The notes under the pieces were generated by a model that did not search any database, was not told the DNA's origin, and worked only from the letters and a program-made list of their open reading frames with translations. DNA of 64,000 nt from an uncultured Bacilli bacterium (GTDB taxonomy: Bacteria > Bacillota_I > Bacilli_A > RF39 > UBA660), in NCBI GenBank assembly GCA_934101595.1, contig CAKORR010000004.1, positions 62,001 to 126,000 of the forward strand, written 5' to 3'. Numbering within the stretch: the first letter of the stretch is position 1; each line of letters opens with the position of its first letter. Below are positions 33,701 through 42,622 of the stretch, one piece after another. The translations under genes and the position numbers were made by a program.

Positions 33701-35233
33701 AAAGTATGTCCTAAGTGTGGAAGTAATATGTTAAAGGACGGTCAAGATATGCCATTTGCAACTTTTCTTGGCTTTAATGCTGATAAAGTGCCAGATATCG
33801 ATTTGAACTTCTCAGATTTAAATCAAGCGGCTACTCATGCATATACAAAAGTTTTGTTTGGCGAAGATAATGTTTACAGAGCTGGTACTATTGGTACAGT
33901 TGCTGAAAAAACTGCTTTTGGATATGTTCGAGGATATTGTGAAGATAAAAATATCACTATGCGTTCTTTGGAGGTTGAAAGATTAGCTAAGGGATGTACT
34001 GGGGTTAAAAGAACTACCGGCCAGCATCCAGGAGGAATCGTCGTAATTCCTGATTATAAGGAAGTATTTGATTTTACGCCATTTCAATATCCAGCTGAAG
34101 ATCCTGATAGCGCATGGAGAACAACTCACTTTGACTATCATGCCATTGATGAGTGTGTCTTAAAACTGGATATCTTGGGTCATACCGATCCTACCCAATT
34201 AAGATTAATTCAAGATATAACTGGTGATGATATTACAAAAGTTCCTCTAGATGATAAGGAAACTATGGCAATATTTTTATCGCCTAAACCTTTAAATGTT
34301 ACTGCAGAACAAATAATGTGTGATACAGGTACATTAGGAATTCCGGAGTTTGGTACCGGATTTACTATTCAACTTGTTAAAGATACTAAGCCAAAAACTT
34401 TTGCTGAGTTAATTAAAATATCTGGATTATCACATGGTACTGATGTTTGGCTAGGTAATGCCAAAGATTTAATAGATAAAAAAATTGTACCATTTAAAGA
34501 TGTTATTGGATGTCGTGATGATATAATGGTATATTTAATGTATCATGGTTTAAAGCCAATTAAAGCTTTTAAAATAATGGAATTTGTAAGAAAAGGAAGA
34601 GCTTCCAAAGATCCTGAAACATGGAAAGAACATGTTAAAACTATGCAAGAAGCCAATATCGAGGATTGGTTTATTGATTCTTGTTCAAAAATCAAATACA
34701 TGTTTCCTAAAGCCCATGCTGCGGCATATGTTATAAGTGCTTTTAGAATTGCTTGGTACAAAGTTCATAAACCACTAGTTTATTACGCAACATATTTCTC
34801 ATGCCGTTTTGATGATTTTGATATAGACGTCATGATTAAGGGATATGATGAAATAAAAAAGCGAATAATTGAAATTCAAGCTAAAGGCTATGATGCAACA
34901 AATAAAGAGACAAGTGTTTTAGAAACCTTAAAACTAGCCTTAGAAATGACAGCTAGAGGCTTTAAGTTTGCTAATTTGAATATTGAAAAAAGTGATGGTA
35001 AAAACTTTATCATAGCAGATGACAATGTATCATTAATACCACCATTTAGAACTTTGGATGGCCTTGGAGATTCAGTTGCCGCTAAAATAATTGAGGAAAG
35101 AAAGAAAAACCCATTTTATAGCGTTGAGGATTTCCAAAATAGAGGTAAAGTAAATGCTACAACTATTGAAAAGCTTCGAGCTATGAATATTTTTGAGGGA
35201 ATGCCTGAATCTAGTCAATTAAGTTTATTTTAG
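30701..35233 (+). CDS. polC: DNA polymerase III PolC
   Basis: 1510 residues, the Gram-positive replicative polymerase. In order: N-terminal domain, OB fold at about 195-300, PHP domain starting HAHTMMS near 314 with the DEDD 3'-5' exonuclease inserted (FDTETTG near 415), then the palm with GSRGSVGSSF, a zinc finger (CPNC near 971, CPKC near 1003), catalytic VPDIDLNF, the beta-clamp region and a C-terminal QLSLF clamp-binding tail. An extended -10 (TGTTATAAT at 30673-30681) and GAGGTG precede the ATG. PolC confines the host to Bacillota/Mycoplasmatota-type lineages. Confidence 0.98.
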   Translation: MSDEVKRFFDSILYIYDENIFSNLVIKKVVLKKSTDTFVVYLENDSILPYQAVIDLLSATKKGLKDKKCEIVMSYKNLDDSSIILYIKNELELLVAKKPSLVGVLENEIIKTDGSFVIMANSKIEEEELSSQKSLLKERLLKLGLNIDFLIKLDEEKRNLIKNDINKEREKEVNVVSTSHEVPEIKERKTVNVTNYKPIKISDIIGEMDKIVIEVFVFSKEDIERKGQKGSVFIINLKVSDKSNSILAKIVKFKKEEFDKLSKAFKENKWYRLYGKVEMDRFLHDLVFNIVDFEEIEDKFEKVVDLESEKRVELHAHTMMSAMDAVIPYEEKNPNNIVKFAINLGHKAVAITDHNGCQAYPEVFHTVSHYNKGKDDKDKFKVLYGVELNIVNDDIDMVYNDTKEYSLLEDEFVVFDTETTGFYAGSDQMIEIGAVKIKNGEIIDRFDELIDPKRPLPKKITELTFITDEMLSGCRSEKEVTESFKNWIGDLPLVAHNAKFDISFITAAYQKYLLGDFNNTVLDTMSIARSLHSDWPNHKLSTLVKKLNVEWDEDKHHRADYDAEGTAKCFYKMSVEFNNQNVETTKDLTKEIDIEKMIRFERPFHATIIAKDRKGLSNLYRLVSLANTKYLYKNEQPKIPRKLVTENREGLLIGSGCINGEIFKLAQGKDDEEVVNMMKFYDYIEIQPIDAMSHLIGQNEAFYSEIELENYLKRLINISKEAGIPVCATGDAHTLLKEDKIYREIIIHQRFNGKLHPLSRVNVPDMYFRTTKDMLDAFSFLDDITRKEIVIDNPNKISDMCEIIEVIPDTKGIPFSPRIPHSRETTVELVYEKSNSWYGNPLPKNIEERIATELYGDSLFTAIKEENTTNPYEELHETIKEGYDAVLKKVLDNIEKHKDEYDEDTLNSKRKKPLGGIIGGGFDVIYLIAQKLVKKSNDDGFLVGSRGSVGSSFVATMMGITEVNPLPAHYRCPNCLFSIFKDDDGKDLGSTYSSGFDLPDKVCPKCGSNMLKDGQDMPFATFLGFNADKVPDIDLNFSDLNQAATHAYTKVLFGEDNVYRAGTIGTVAEKTAFGYVRGYCEDKNITMRSLEVERLAKGCTGVKRTTGQHPGGIVVIPDYKEVFDFTPFQYPAEDPDSAWRTTHFDYHAIDECVLKLDILGHTDPTQLRLIQDITGDDITKVPLDDKETMAIFLSPKPLNVTAEQIMCDTGTLGIPEFGTGFTIQLVKDTKPKTFAELIKISGLSHGTDVWLGNAKDLIDKKIVPFKDVIGCRDDIMVYLMYHGLKPIKAFKIMEFVRKGRASKDPETWKEHVKTMQEANIEDWFIDSCSKIKYMFPKAHAAAYVISAFRIAWYKVHKPLVYYATYFSCRFDDFDIDVMIKGYDEIKKRIIEIQAKGYDATNKETSVLETLKLALEMTARGFKFANLNIEKSDGKNFIIADDNVSLIPPFRTLDGLGDSVAAKIIEERKKNPFYSVEDFQNRGKVNATTIEKLRAMNIFEGMPESSQLSLF

Positions 35234-35282
35234 GTTGTAATTTTATTTTTCTTAAGTATAATGTATAAAAAGAGGAGGTTTT

Positions 35283-35813
35283 ATGAATCTTACAACAGCA
35301 AAAGAGTTACTATCCTTAAAAGCAAAAGCTATAAAAACAATTATTAAAGATAATAAATTATCATATGCTATTGTTGATTTTGAATCAACAAATTTAAAAA
35401 AACATGACTTTAATACACTTCTAGTTGATAAAATTAAGGAATATGCTAGACTTTACATGCAAGTGATTGTGATTATCAGATATCATATTGTATATTACCA
35501 ACTTGAAAATATTGATTCTTTATATTCAGTTGAAGAACTAAGATTAATAGAAGTAGAAATTATTGAAAAACTTAAAAATATTTTGAAAAAAATAGGTGTT
35601 TCGTGCTTTATTGATGAATCATTTCCATTTTTTTATCAAGGATGTAGCAATAAAGAAATAGATGAGGCTTTAAGTAAAATTGATAAAAAGTTTTATTTAG
35701 CTCATGGCATTAATGTTGATTGTGTAATTGATAATTTAGTTAGATGTGAAGATTATATAGAAAAAAAAGAAGATGAAAATAAAGAACTGATTAAACTAAC
35801 AAGGAAAAAATAG
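35283..35813 (+). CDS. Hypothetical protein, 176 residues
   Basis: Not recognised. It is a mixed alpha/beta protein without transmembrane segments or metal motifs. Segments include LSYAIVDFESTNL, VIVIIRYHIVYYQ and SCFIDESFPFFYQG. Between polC and tig with AGAGGAGG as ribosome site, so it is surely translated. The middle part (charged helix then GVSCFIDES) suggests a small regulatory or adaptor fold, but that is a guess. Confidence 0.6.
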   Translation: MNLTTAKELLSLKAKAIKTIIKDNKLSYAIVDFESTNLKKHDFNTLLVDKIKEYARLYMQVIVIIRYHIVYYQLENIDSLYSVEELRLIEVEIIEKLKNILKKIGVSCFIDESFPFFYQGCSNKEIDEALSKIDKKFYLAHGINVDCVIDNLVRCEDYIEKKEDENKELIKLTRKK

Positions 35814-35824
35814 ACTTATAAAGC

Positions 35825-35853
35825 TTGTTAAATTCAGTTTAATATTATATAAT
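35825..35853 (+). promoter_or_regulatory. Promoter of tig
   Basis: TTGTTA at 35825-35830, 17-base spacer, TATAAT at 35848-35853. Confidence 0.75.
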
Positions 35854-35874
35854 ATTGGAGATTGAGAGGTTATT

Positions 35875-37119
35875 ATGGAAAAAAATGTACATGAAATTAC
35901 AGTAGTAATTGATAAAGAAGAGTGGGCAAAAGCACTCGATAAAGCTTATAAAAAGAAAAATAAAGAAGTTAAGATTGATGGATTTAGAAAAGGTGCAGCA
36001 CCTAAAGATATTTTTATAAAGAAATTTGGTATAGAATCATTATATATGGACGCTGTTGATCAAGTAGTGGATCCTGCTTATAAAAAAGCTTTAGATGAAG
36101 CTAAAATCACCCCAGTAATTGAACCAAAACTAGATATAAAGAGCGTTACTGAAGAGGCTGTTACTTTTGTATTTACACTTATTGAAAGACCAGAAGTAAA
36201 ACTAGGCGATTATAAAAACCTTGGTATAAAAAAGGAAAGCCCTAAAGTTACTAAAAAAGAAATTGAAGAAGAAATAAAGAATTTAAGAGATAAGCTTGCT
36301 GAGATTACTTTAAAAGAAGGTGGCAAGATTGAGGATGGTGATACTGCCGTTATTGATTTTAAAGGATTTGTAGATGGTAAACCTTTAGAAGGCGGAACAG
36401 GAGAAAATTATCCTCTTCAAATAGGTAGTCATACTTTTATACCTGGCTTTGAAGAAGGATTAGTTGGGTTAAAAAGTGGTGATGAAAAAACTTTAGAATT
36501 AACTTTCCCAGAAGACTATGTTGAAGACTTAAAAGGCAAAAAGGTAAAATTCGAAGTTAAAATTAACGAAATTAAAACAAGGGTATTACCAGAACTAAAT
36601 GAAGATTTTTACAAAGACCTTGGTTATGAAGATATGAAAACCAAAGAAGAATTAGAGGAAGAAGTTAAAAAAACAATTTCTCTTAAAAAAGAAGAAGAAC
36701 TTGATGATAAATACACTGAAGAATGCCTTGATAAAGCAGTTTCAAACATGACTGTTTCATTAAATAAAGAAATCGTTGATGATGAGATTCATCACATGAT
36801 TCATCAATTTGAACAAAGACTTGCTAGTCAAGGATTAAATATTGAACAATATTATCAATTTAGTGGCATGACGCATGAAAAATTACATGAACAAATGCAT
36901 GATGAAGCTGAAAAAAGAGTTAAATATAGATATTTAATTGAAGCTGTATCAGAAAAAGAAAATATTTCAGTAACTGATGAAGAAACTGAAGCAAAAGCTA
37001 AAGAAATGTCAGAAAATTATGGTATTTCTAAAGATGAATTAATTAAAGCATATGGTAGTTTAGAAGTTATTAAATACGATATAAAAATGCATAAAGCTTT
37101 AGAAATTATAAAAGGATAA
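35875..37119 (+). CDS. tig: Trigger factor, ribosome-bound chaperone
   Basis: 414 residues. The ribosome-docking signature GFRKGAAP is in the N-terminal domain (about 41-48). The FKBP-type PPIase domain follows (DTAVIDFKGFVDG, PGFEEGLVGLKSGDEK). The C-terminal helical arms hold Met/His/Gln-rich stretches. It receives nascent chains at the exit tunnel. Slightly shorter than the B. subtilis protein. Own promoter and terminator, so monocistronic. Confidence 0.96.
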   Translation: MEKNVHEITVVIDKEEWAKALDKAYKKKNKEVKIDGFRKGAAPKDIFIKKFGIESLYMDAVDQVVDPAYKKALDEAKITPVIEPKLDIKSVTEEAVTFVFTLIERPEVKLGDYKNLGIKKESPKVTKKEIEEEIKNLRDKLAEITLKEGGKIEDGDTAVIDFKGFVDGKPLEGGTGENYPLQIGSHTFIPGFEEGLVGLKSGDEKTLELTFPEDYVEDLKGKKVKFEVKINEIKTRVLPELNEDFYKDLGYEDMKTKEELEEEVKKTISLKKEEELDDKYTEECLDKAVSNMTVSLNKEIVDDEIHHMIHQFEQRLASQGLNIEQYYQFSGMTHEKLHEQMHDEAEKRVKYRYLIEAVSEKENISVTDEETEAKAKEMSENYGISKDELIKAYGSLEVIKYDIKMHKALEIIKG

Positions 37120-37123
37120 AATG

Positions 37124-37145
37124 ACTTGCAGTTGCAAGTTTTTTT
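37124..37145 (+). terminator. Terminator after tig
   Basis: ACTTGC, loop AGTT, GCAAGT, T run. Confidence 0.85.
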
Positions 37146-37185
37146 ATCTTTATGTTAAGTACTTTACTTTAAAAGTTTATGTTAA

Positions 37186-37214
37186 TTGCTAATTTTTTAA
37201 AAATGCCATATAAT
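37186..37214 (+). promoter_or_regulatory. Promoter of the murL-murD2-murG-murB-ftsQ operon
   Basis: TTGCTA at 37186-37191, 17-base spacer, TATAAT at 37209-37214. Confidence 0.75.
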
Positions 37215-37249
37215 TTTATTAGATAACCTTATTAAAAAGTGGTGATTAA

Positions 37250-38593
37250 ATGGAAAATAAATTTGATCTATTGAGAAAAAAATATGATACTTTTATTTAT
37301 CGAAGTTTTAAGGTTTTTAAAACTGATAAAGACTTAGTTATAAGTTATTTATTTGAAACGGTTAATTTATGTAAATTTGAACCAACTATTGAAATTCCTT
37401 TGTCTTGTATAAAAAAAGAAGATATTAATGAACAATTTATAAATTATTTGGCATTTAATATAGGACTTGTTGAACTATTAAGTTATGTTAAAGCAACATG
37501 TTCAAAAAACATTATAATTGAAGCTGGATATATAGACGATGAAGCAGTTAAGTGGTTTAAAAAACTATATTATAATGGATTAGGAGAATTTTTATATTTA
37601 AATAAAATTCAGGTAAGTGAAGAAGATTTATTTAATATAATTGTTAAAGCCTCTCCAATTGATTTTATTACTACCGATTATCATGGATATGGCAATTTGA
37701 TTCCTGTCGGAGGCGGAAAAGATTCCAATGTGACAATGGAACTATTAAAAAAATATCAAAATACACCATTTGTGATAAATCCAAAGAGTGTACATGAAGA
37801 GTGTATTATGGCTGCGGGGTATAAAAATCCTGTTTATGTAAAAAGAATTCTCGATAAAAATATTTTAAAATTAAATAAAGAAGGCTTTTTAAATGGTCAC
37901 ACTCCATTTAGTGCTATAGTGGCATTTATATCTTTTTTGGTCGCATATTTGCAAAACAAAAAATATATTGTTTTGTCTAATGAATCAAGTGCTAATGAGT
38001 CAACTATAATTGGTACATCTATAAACCATCAATATTCTAAATCTTATACGTTCGAAAGTGATTTTAACTTTTATGCGGCTAAATATTTTAAAATCGATAT
38101 TAAGTATTTTTCTTTGTTAAGAATGTTAAATGAATCTCAAATATCATTATTATTTAGTAAGTATAAAAAATATCATAAAGTTTTTAAAAGTTGTAATGTA
38201 GGAAGTAAAAATATTCCTTGGGTTTGGTGTGGCGAATGCCCAAAATGTTTATTTGTATATAGCATACTTAGTCCTTACTTAGAAAAAGAAGAATTGTATA
38301 GCATCTTTAATAAAGACTTATTTGATGATAAATCTCTTTTGAATACGTTCTTAGAACTTTTAGGATATGCGGATAGAAAGCCATTTGAATGTGTTGGAAC
38401 TTATGAAGAAGTAAGGGATGCGGTTAGCAGGACTATTTTAAACTATAAAGGACCGCTACCATATCTTTTGGAGTATTATAAAAAGCATTATAAAATTGAA
38501 ACACATGATTTTTTGCATTTGCTTAACAAGGAGAACTTTATTCCTTTAGAATATCAATTAGTTGTGGAAGAAGAGTTGAAGAAATATGTATAA
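37250..38593 (+). CDS. murL: UDP-MurNAc-L-Ala-L-Glu epimerase MurL
   Basis: 447 residues. The PP-loop-like VGGGKDSNV near 153-161, the NHQYSKSYTFESDFN block and the WCGECPKCLF motif near 325 are those of the MurL family, first described in Xanthomonas oryzae. That enzyme uses ATP to epimerise the terminal L-Glu of UDP-MurNAc-L-Ala-L-Glu to D-Glu. The neighbour at 38586 is a MurD variant, the partner expected for this route, and the two genes overlap by eight bases. Alternative names in databases include hypothetical protein and ExsB/QueC-like, because of the loop. The pair and the wall operon around it make the MurL call strong. Confidence 0.85.
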   Translation: MENKFDLLRKKYDTFIYRSFKVFKTDKDLVISYLFETVNLCKFEPTIEIPLSCIKKEDINEQFINYLAFNIGLVELLSYVKATCSKNIIIEAGYIDDEAVKWFKKLYYNGLGEFLYLNKIQVSEEDLFNIIVKASPIDFITTDYHGYGNLIPVGGGKDSNVTMELLKKYQNTPFVINPKSVHEECIMAAGYKNPVYVKRILDKNILKLNKEGFLNGHTPFSAIVAFISFLVAYLQNKKYIVLSNESSANESTIIGTSINHQYSKSYTFESDFNFYAAKYFKIDIKYFSLLRMLNESQISLLFSKYKKYHKVFKSCNVGSKNIPWVWCGECPKCLFVYSILSPYLEKEELYSIFNKDLFDDKSLLNTFLELLGYADRKPFECVGTYEEVRDAVSRTILNYKGPLPYLLEYYKKHYKIETHDFLHLLNKENFIPLEYQLVVEEELKKYV

Positions 38594-39896
38594 TGAGATT
38601 ATAAATTATATAAAAAATAAAAACGTAGCTATTTTAGGTTTTGGCAGAGAAGGTAAATCTACTTATAAATTTATACGTAAACATTTAAAGGATAAGATGC
38701 TTACAGTATTAGATCAAAATAAAAATGCCACGAGTGATATAAATGATGATAATTTAATTTTGATTAATGATAATTATTTGGATTATATAGATAAATATGA
38801 TTTGGTTATTAAAACCCCAGGTATCAGTTTAATAGGGAAAAAATATAACACCGAAATAACTAGTGAAGTGGATTTGCTTACAAGGTTTGTACCGGTGAAA
38901 TTAATCGGAATAACAGGAACTAAAGGAAAAAGTACGACAAGTAGCTTAATTTATACAGTTGTTAGTGATCAGTTAAAAAACACTTTTTATGTAGGAAATA
39001 TTGGAATACCTATTTTTGACTATATTGAGAAATTTACACCAGATTCAATTGTAGTTGCGGAATTGTCGGCTCATCAGCTTAATGATATAAAAAATAGTCC
39101 CCATATTGCTATTATTTTAAACTTATTTGAAGAACATTTAGATTATTTTCATACACTAGATAATTATTACAACGCTAAACTAAATATTTTTAAATATCAA
39201 AATAAAAATGACTATGCTCTTTATTACTCTGATAATGAAGAACTTACAAATAGGGTAAAAAAAATAAATAGCCTTGCTAAAATGATTCCACTAAACAAAA
39301 AAATGCTTTTAAATGATGAGATAAAAATTGGTGATTATACCTACTTTTTTAATAAGGGACAATACTTGATCGGGGATTATAATAAAATAGATATAATGTT
39401 TTCTTTATATGTTGCAAAAATTCTTAACTTAAATTTAAAAAGATGTGAAGAGGTAATTAGAAATTTTAAGCCTCTTGAACACCGTCTGGAATTAATTAAT
39501 GGGGGAAATATTAAGTTTTATGATGATACTTTAGCAACAATTCCTGAAGCCACTTTGAACTCAATTAAAGCTATTAAAGATTTAGAAACCTTGATTGTTG
39601 GTGGTAAGGATAGAAATATTGATTATACTAATTTTGTGCATGAGCTTGCAAATACAAGTGTTAAAAATATTATATGCCAGCCAGATACTGGAAAGTATAT
39701 TTATGAGAATTTAAAAAACAGTAATAAAAATGTGTATTATGTGGAAGAATTGGAAGATGCTGTTATCTTAGCTTATAAAATAACAGGTAAGGATAAATCA
39801 TGTTTATTATCACCAGCGGCTTCTAGTTATAATAAATATCAAAATTATGCTGATAAAAGTGCTCATTTTAAAATGTACATCGAAAAATATAAATAA
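38586..39896 (+). CDS. murD2: MurD2-type UDP-MurNAc-L-alanine-L-glutamate ligase
   Basis: 436 residues of the Mur ligase family: Rossmann N-terminal domain, ATP loop GTKGKSTT near 110-117, EEHLDYFHT, LEHRLE and a C-terminal domain ending SPAASSYNKYQNY. In place of the DSKATN of ordinary MurD it has DDTLATIPEA, and ELSAHQL for ELSSFQL. Such a change (ATxP) is the hallmark of MurD2, which adds L-Glu rather than D-Glu to UDP-MurNAc-L-Ala. That is consistent with murL directly upstream. Acts in the cytosol. If it were an ordinary MurD it would need D-Glu from a racemase; the sequence difference and synteny favour MurD2. Confidence 0.85.
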   Translation: MYNEIINYIKNKNVAILGFGREGKSTYKFIRKHLKDKMLTVLDQNKNATSDINDDNLILINDNYLDYIDKYDLVIKTPGISLIGKKYNTEITSEVDLLTRFVPVKLIGITGTKGKSTTSSLIYTVVSDQLKNTFYVGNIGIPIFDYIEKFTPDSIVVAELSAHQLNDIKNSPHIAIILNLFEEHLDYFHTLDNYYNAKLNIFKYQNKNDYALYYSDNEELTNRVKKINSLAKMIPLNKKMLLNDEIKIGDYTYFFNKGQYLIGDYNKIDIMFSLYVAKILNLNLKRCEEVIRNFKPLEHRLELINGGNIKFYDDTLATIPEATLNSIKAIKDLETLIVGGKDRNIDYTNFVHELANTSVKNIICQPDTGKYIYENLKNSNKNVYYVEELEDAVILAYKITGKDKSCLLSPAASSYNKYQNYADKSAHFKMYIEKYK

Positions 39897-39920
39897 TTAT
39901 TAAATGGATGGAGGAAAAAA

Positions 39921-41000
39921 ATGAATATAATTATTTCTGCGGGTGGAACAGGGGGACATATTTATCCAGCTTTATCAATAATTGATGAATTTAAGGAACA
40001 TGAAAAAGATTTAAATGTTATTTATATTGGTACACATAATAGAATGGAAAAGGAAATAGTTAAAAATCTTAACATACCATATGTTCCTCTAACAATTTAT
40101 GGATTATCCAAAACAGATATAATTAGAGATATAAAAAATATATTTTATATAAAAAAGGCTAAGAAAAGATGCTTAGAAATTATTGATGAATTTAAACCTG
40201 ATGTTGTTATTGGTGTTGGTGGCTACGTTACTTATCCGGTTATGTGGGCTGCTAAAAAAAGAAAGATAAAAACATTTATTCATGAACAAAATAGTGTTCC
40301 TGGTAAAAGTAATTTAATGCTTTCTAAAGGAATTGATTTAGTCGGAGTTTCTTTCAAAAATAGTGAAAAATATTTTAAAAAAGCCAAGAAGGTTGTGTAT
40401 ACTGGTAATCCTTGTGCTAGTAGAGCTAAAAATGCTGCGATAATTAAAAAAGAATCAATAGGGTTTAAAAAAGATTTGCCTCTTATTACTATTGTTGCTG
40501 GATCTTTAGGAAGTAGTACTTTTAACTTTAAAATGAAAGAGTTTTTACTAACTTGTGATAAAAGATATCAAGTGTTATATATTACGGGGAAAAGTTATTA
40601 TGAAGAATTTATTAAAGATACCTCATTTGATGAAAATGTTATAGTAAAACCATATTTTGATAATCTAACAGGTATAATGAAAGACAGTGATCTGTTTATT
40701 TCTCGAGCAGGAGCAGGGGCAATTACTGAAGCGTTGGCATTAGAGTTACCTAGTATTTTTATACCAAGCCCATATGTAAGTAATAATCATCAATATTACA
40801 ATGCCCTGGAAATTAAAAACGCTAAAGCTTGCCTTTTATTAGAAGAAAAAGATTTAAGCGCTGCGAAAATTAAGAACTTAGTAGAAGATTTGTTGTTTAA
40901 AAAAGAAAAATATGAAAAGATAAAAAATAACATAAAAAAAATGCATATAGATAATAGTGCCGAAAAAATATATAATTATATAAAGGACTTGATAAAATGA
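39921..41000 (+). CDS. murG: MurG, lipid II-forming GlcNAc transferase
   Basis: 359-residue GT-B enzyme, peripheral to the membrane. Glycine-rich loop SAGGTGGHIYPAL at the N terminus, HEQNSVPGKSN, and the donor-site FISRAGAGAITEAL and PSPYVSNNHQ blocks are all present. It adds GlcNAc from UDP-GlcNAc to lipid I. GGAGG precedes the ATG; the stop overlaps murB by four bases. Confidence 0.97.
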   Translation: MNIIISAGGTGGHIYPALSIIDEFKEHEKDLNVIYIGTHNRMEKEIVKNLNIPYVPLTIYGLSKTDIIRDIKNIFYIKKAKKRCLEIIDEFKPDVVIGVGGYVTYPVMWAAKKRKIKTFIHEQNSVPGKSNLMLSKGIDLVGVSFKNSEKYFKKAKKVVYTGNPCASRAKNAAIIKKESIGFKKDLPLITIVAGSLGSSTFNFKMKEFLLTCDKRYQVLYITGKSYYEEFIKDTSFDENVIVKPYFDNLTGIMKDSDLFISRAGAGAITEALALELPSIFIPSPYVSNNHQYYNALEIKNAKACLLLEEKDLSAAKIKNLVEDLLFKKEKYEKIKNNIKKMHIDNSAEKIYNYIKDLIK

Positions 41001-41884
41001 AAGAAGAGTTAAAAAAGTATGGTAATGTTTTAAGTGATGTTTCCCTAAAAGAATTTAATACTTATAAGTTGGAAAGCTTTAGCAAATATTTAGTTTATCC
41101 AAACAGTATCACAGATTTAGTTCAATTAATAAACTATTTAGATAAAGAAAATATAAAATATTTTATTTTAGGAAATGGCTCCAATGTTATATTGCCATCC
41201 AATACTTTTGATGGGGTTGTTATTAAAACAACTGCTTTAAAAGGTGTAAAAGATTTAGATGATAATAAACTTTATGCCGAAGCAGGAGTAATGCTACCCA
41301 AACTTGTTAACGACTCACTTTATTTTGGTTATAAGGGACTTGAATGGGCTGCCGGAATACCAGGGACTGTCGGAGGAAGCATTGTTGGCAATGCCGGAGC
41401 ATATAAATCTTGTATATTTGATTATTTATTAAGCGTTACAATTTTAGAAGGTGGCATAACTAAAATATTAAAAAAAGATGATATTATTTATAGTTATCGT
41501 CATACATCCTTAAAGGACGAAAAATGTATTGTATTATCCGCAGTTTTTTCGCTTGAAAAGGGTAATATGGAAGAGTCAAAGGAACTCATTAAATCTAGAT
41601 ATTTAAGGAGAGTTGAAACTCAGCCATTAGATAAGCCTTCGGCTGGTAGTGTATTTAGGAATCCTATTGATGAACCGGCAGGTAAAATAATCGAAGATTT
41701 AGGATTTAAAGGGACATGTTGTAACGGGGCAAAAGTTAGTGAAAAACATGCTAATTTTATTGTTAATTCTGGTAACGCCACTAGCGAAGATGTTATTAGT
41801 TTGATTAATGATATAAAAAAATGTGTCAAAGAAAAGAAAAATATAGACTTAGTTTTAGAACAAGAAATAGTAAGTTGGGAGTAA
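40997..41884 (+). CDS. murB: UDP-N-acetylenolpyruvoylglucosamine reductase MurB
   Basis: 295-residue FAD enzyme. The FAD-binding PCMH part has LGNGSNVILP and GIPGTVGGSIVGNAG. The active-site region has SYRHTSL and PSAGSVFRNP with the catalytic Ser, then an invariant-type Glu near the end (DLVLEQEI). It reduces UDP-GlcNAc-enolpyruvate to UDP-MurNAc with NADPH. Overlaps murG (ATGA). Confidence 0.96.
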   Translation: MKEELKKYGNVLSDVSLKEFNTYKLESFSKYLVYPNSITDLVQLINYLDKENIKYFILGNGSNVILPSNTFDGVVIKTTALKGVKDLDDNKLYAEAGVMLPKLVNDSLYFGYKGLEWAAGIPGTVGGSIVGNAGAYKSCIFDYLLSVTILEGGITKILKKDDIIYSYRHTSLKDEKCIVLSAVFSLEKGNMEESKELIKSRYLRRVETQPLDKPSAGSVFRNPIDEPAGKIIEDLGFKGTCCNGAKVSEKHANFIVNSGNATSEDVISLINDIKKCVKEKKNIDLVLEQEIVSWE

Positions 41885-41887
41885 AAA

Positions 41888-42622
41888 ATGAAAAAAGCAA
41901 AAAAGAAACATCGTTTAAAAAGTTTTTTAGTTATATTTTTATTTCTGTACCTAATAATAATGTTGGGATATTATTTATTTAAAACACCTATTAAAAATAT
42001 TTATATTTACGGAAATAAATATGTTAGTGATTTAGAAATTATTGAAACTGCCGGAATTAAAAATTATCCTTCTTTTTTGCATGTTAAGACAAAGTCGATT
42101 AAAAAGAAACTAGAAAAAAATCCGTTTATTACAAAGGCTAGTATCAAAAAAACTATTTTGGGAAAGGTTACCATAAAAATAGATGAAGCTCATCCTCTTT
42201 TTATTTCTAAAAGTGATAATTTAATTTATTTAAGTAATGAAAAAACAGTTGCTAATAGTGATAAATACTTAGGCCTTCCGATGCTTATTAATTATGTTCC
42301 CAAAAATATTTTAAAAGATTTTATAGATTCATTTAAAAATATTGACGAAAATATTGTTGCTATGATAAATGAAATAGAATATCAAAGAGAAGAAAAAGAT
42401 GATGTAGTTATTGATGAGACTAGATTCTTACTTAGAATGAATGATACAAATACTGTTTATGTAAATACTATCAATTTAAAGAAATTGAATCAATATGCTA
42501 AAATATGTGCTACCACAAATGGGGTAAAAGGTATAATCTATTTAAATTCAAATCGTGATACTATAAGTATAACATCATACGATAGTATAAAAAATGAAAG
42601 TAAGGATAAAAGTGAAAATTAA
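41888..42622 (+). CDS. ftsQ: Cell division protein FtsQ/DivIB
   Basis: 244 residues. Basic N terminus, one transmembrane helix at about 13-31, then a POTRA domain (IYIYGNKYVSDLEIIETAG, FITKASIKKTILGKVTIKI) and the beta domain. Bitopic divisome protein that links FtsL/FtsB with FtsW/FtsI. Shorter than B. subtilis DivIB but with the right domain order, and it follows murB as in many Firmicutes. Confidence 0.9.
   Translation: MKKAKKKHRLKSFLVIFLFLYLIIMLGYYLFKTPIKNIYIYGNKYVSDLEIIETAGIKNYPSFLHVKTKSIKKKLEKNPFITKASIKKTILGKVTIKIDEAHPLFISKSDNLIYLSNEKTVANSDKYLGLPMLINYVPKNILKDFIDSFKNIDENIVAMINEIEYQREEKDDVVIDETRFLLRMNDTNTVYVNTINLKKLNQYAKICATTNGVKGIIYLNSNRDTISITSYDSIKNESKDKSEN

Noticed and set aside
37250..38593. 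QueC/ExsB-type queuosine enzyme
   Set aside because: The GGGKDS loop is similar, but the length, the WCGECPKC context and the MurD2 neighbour fit MurL.
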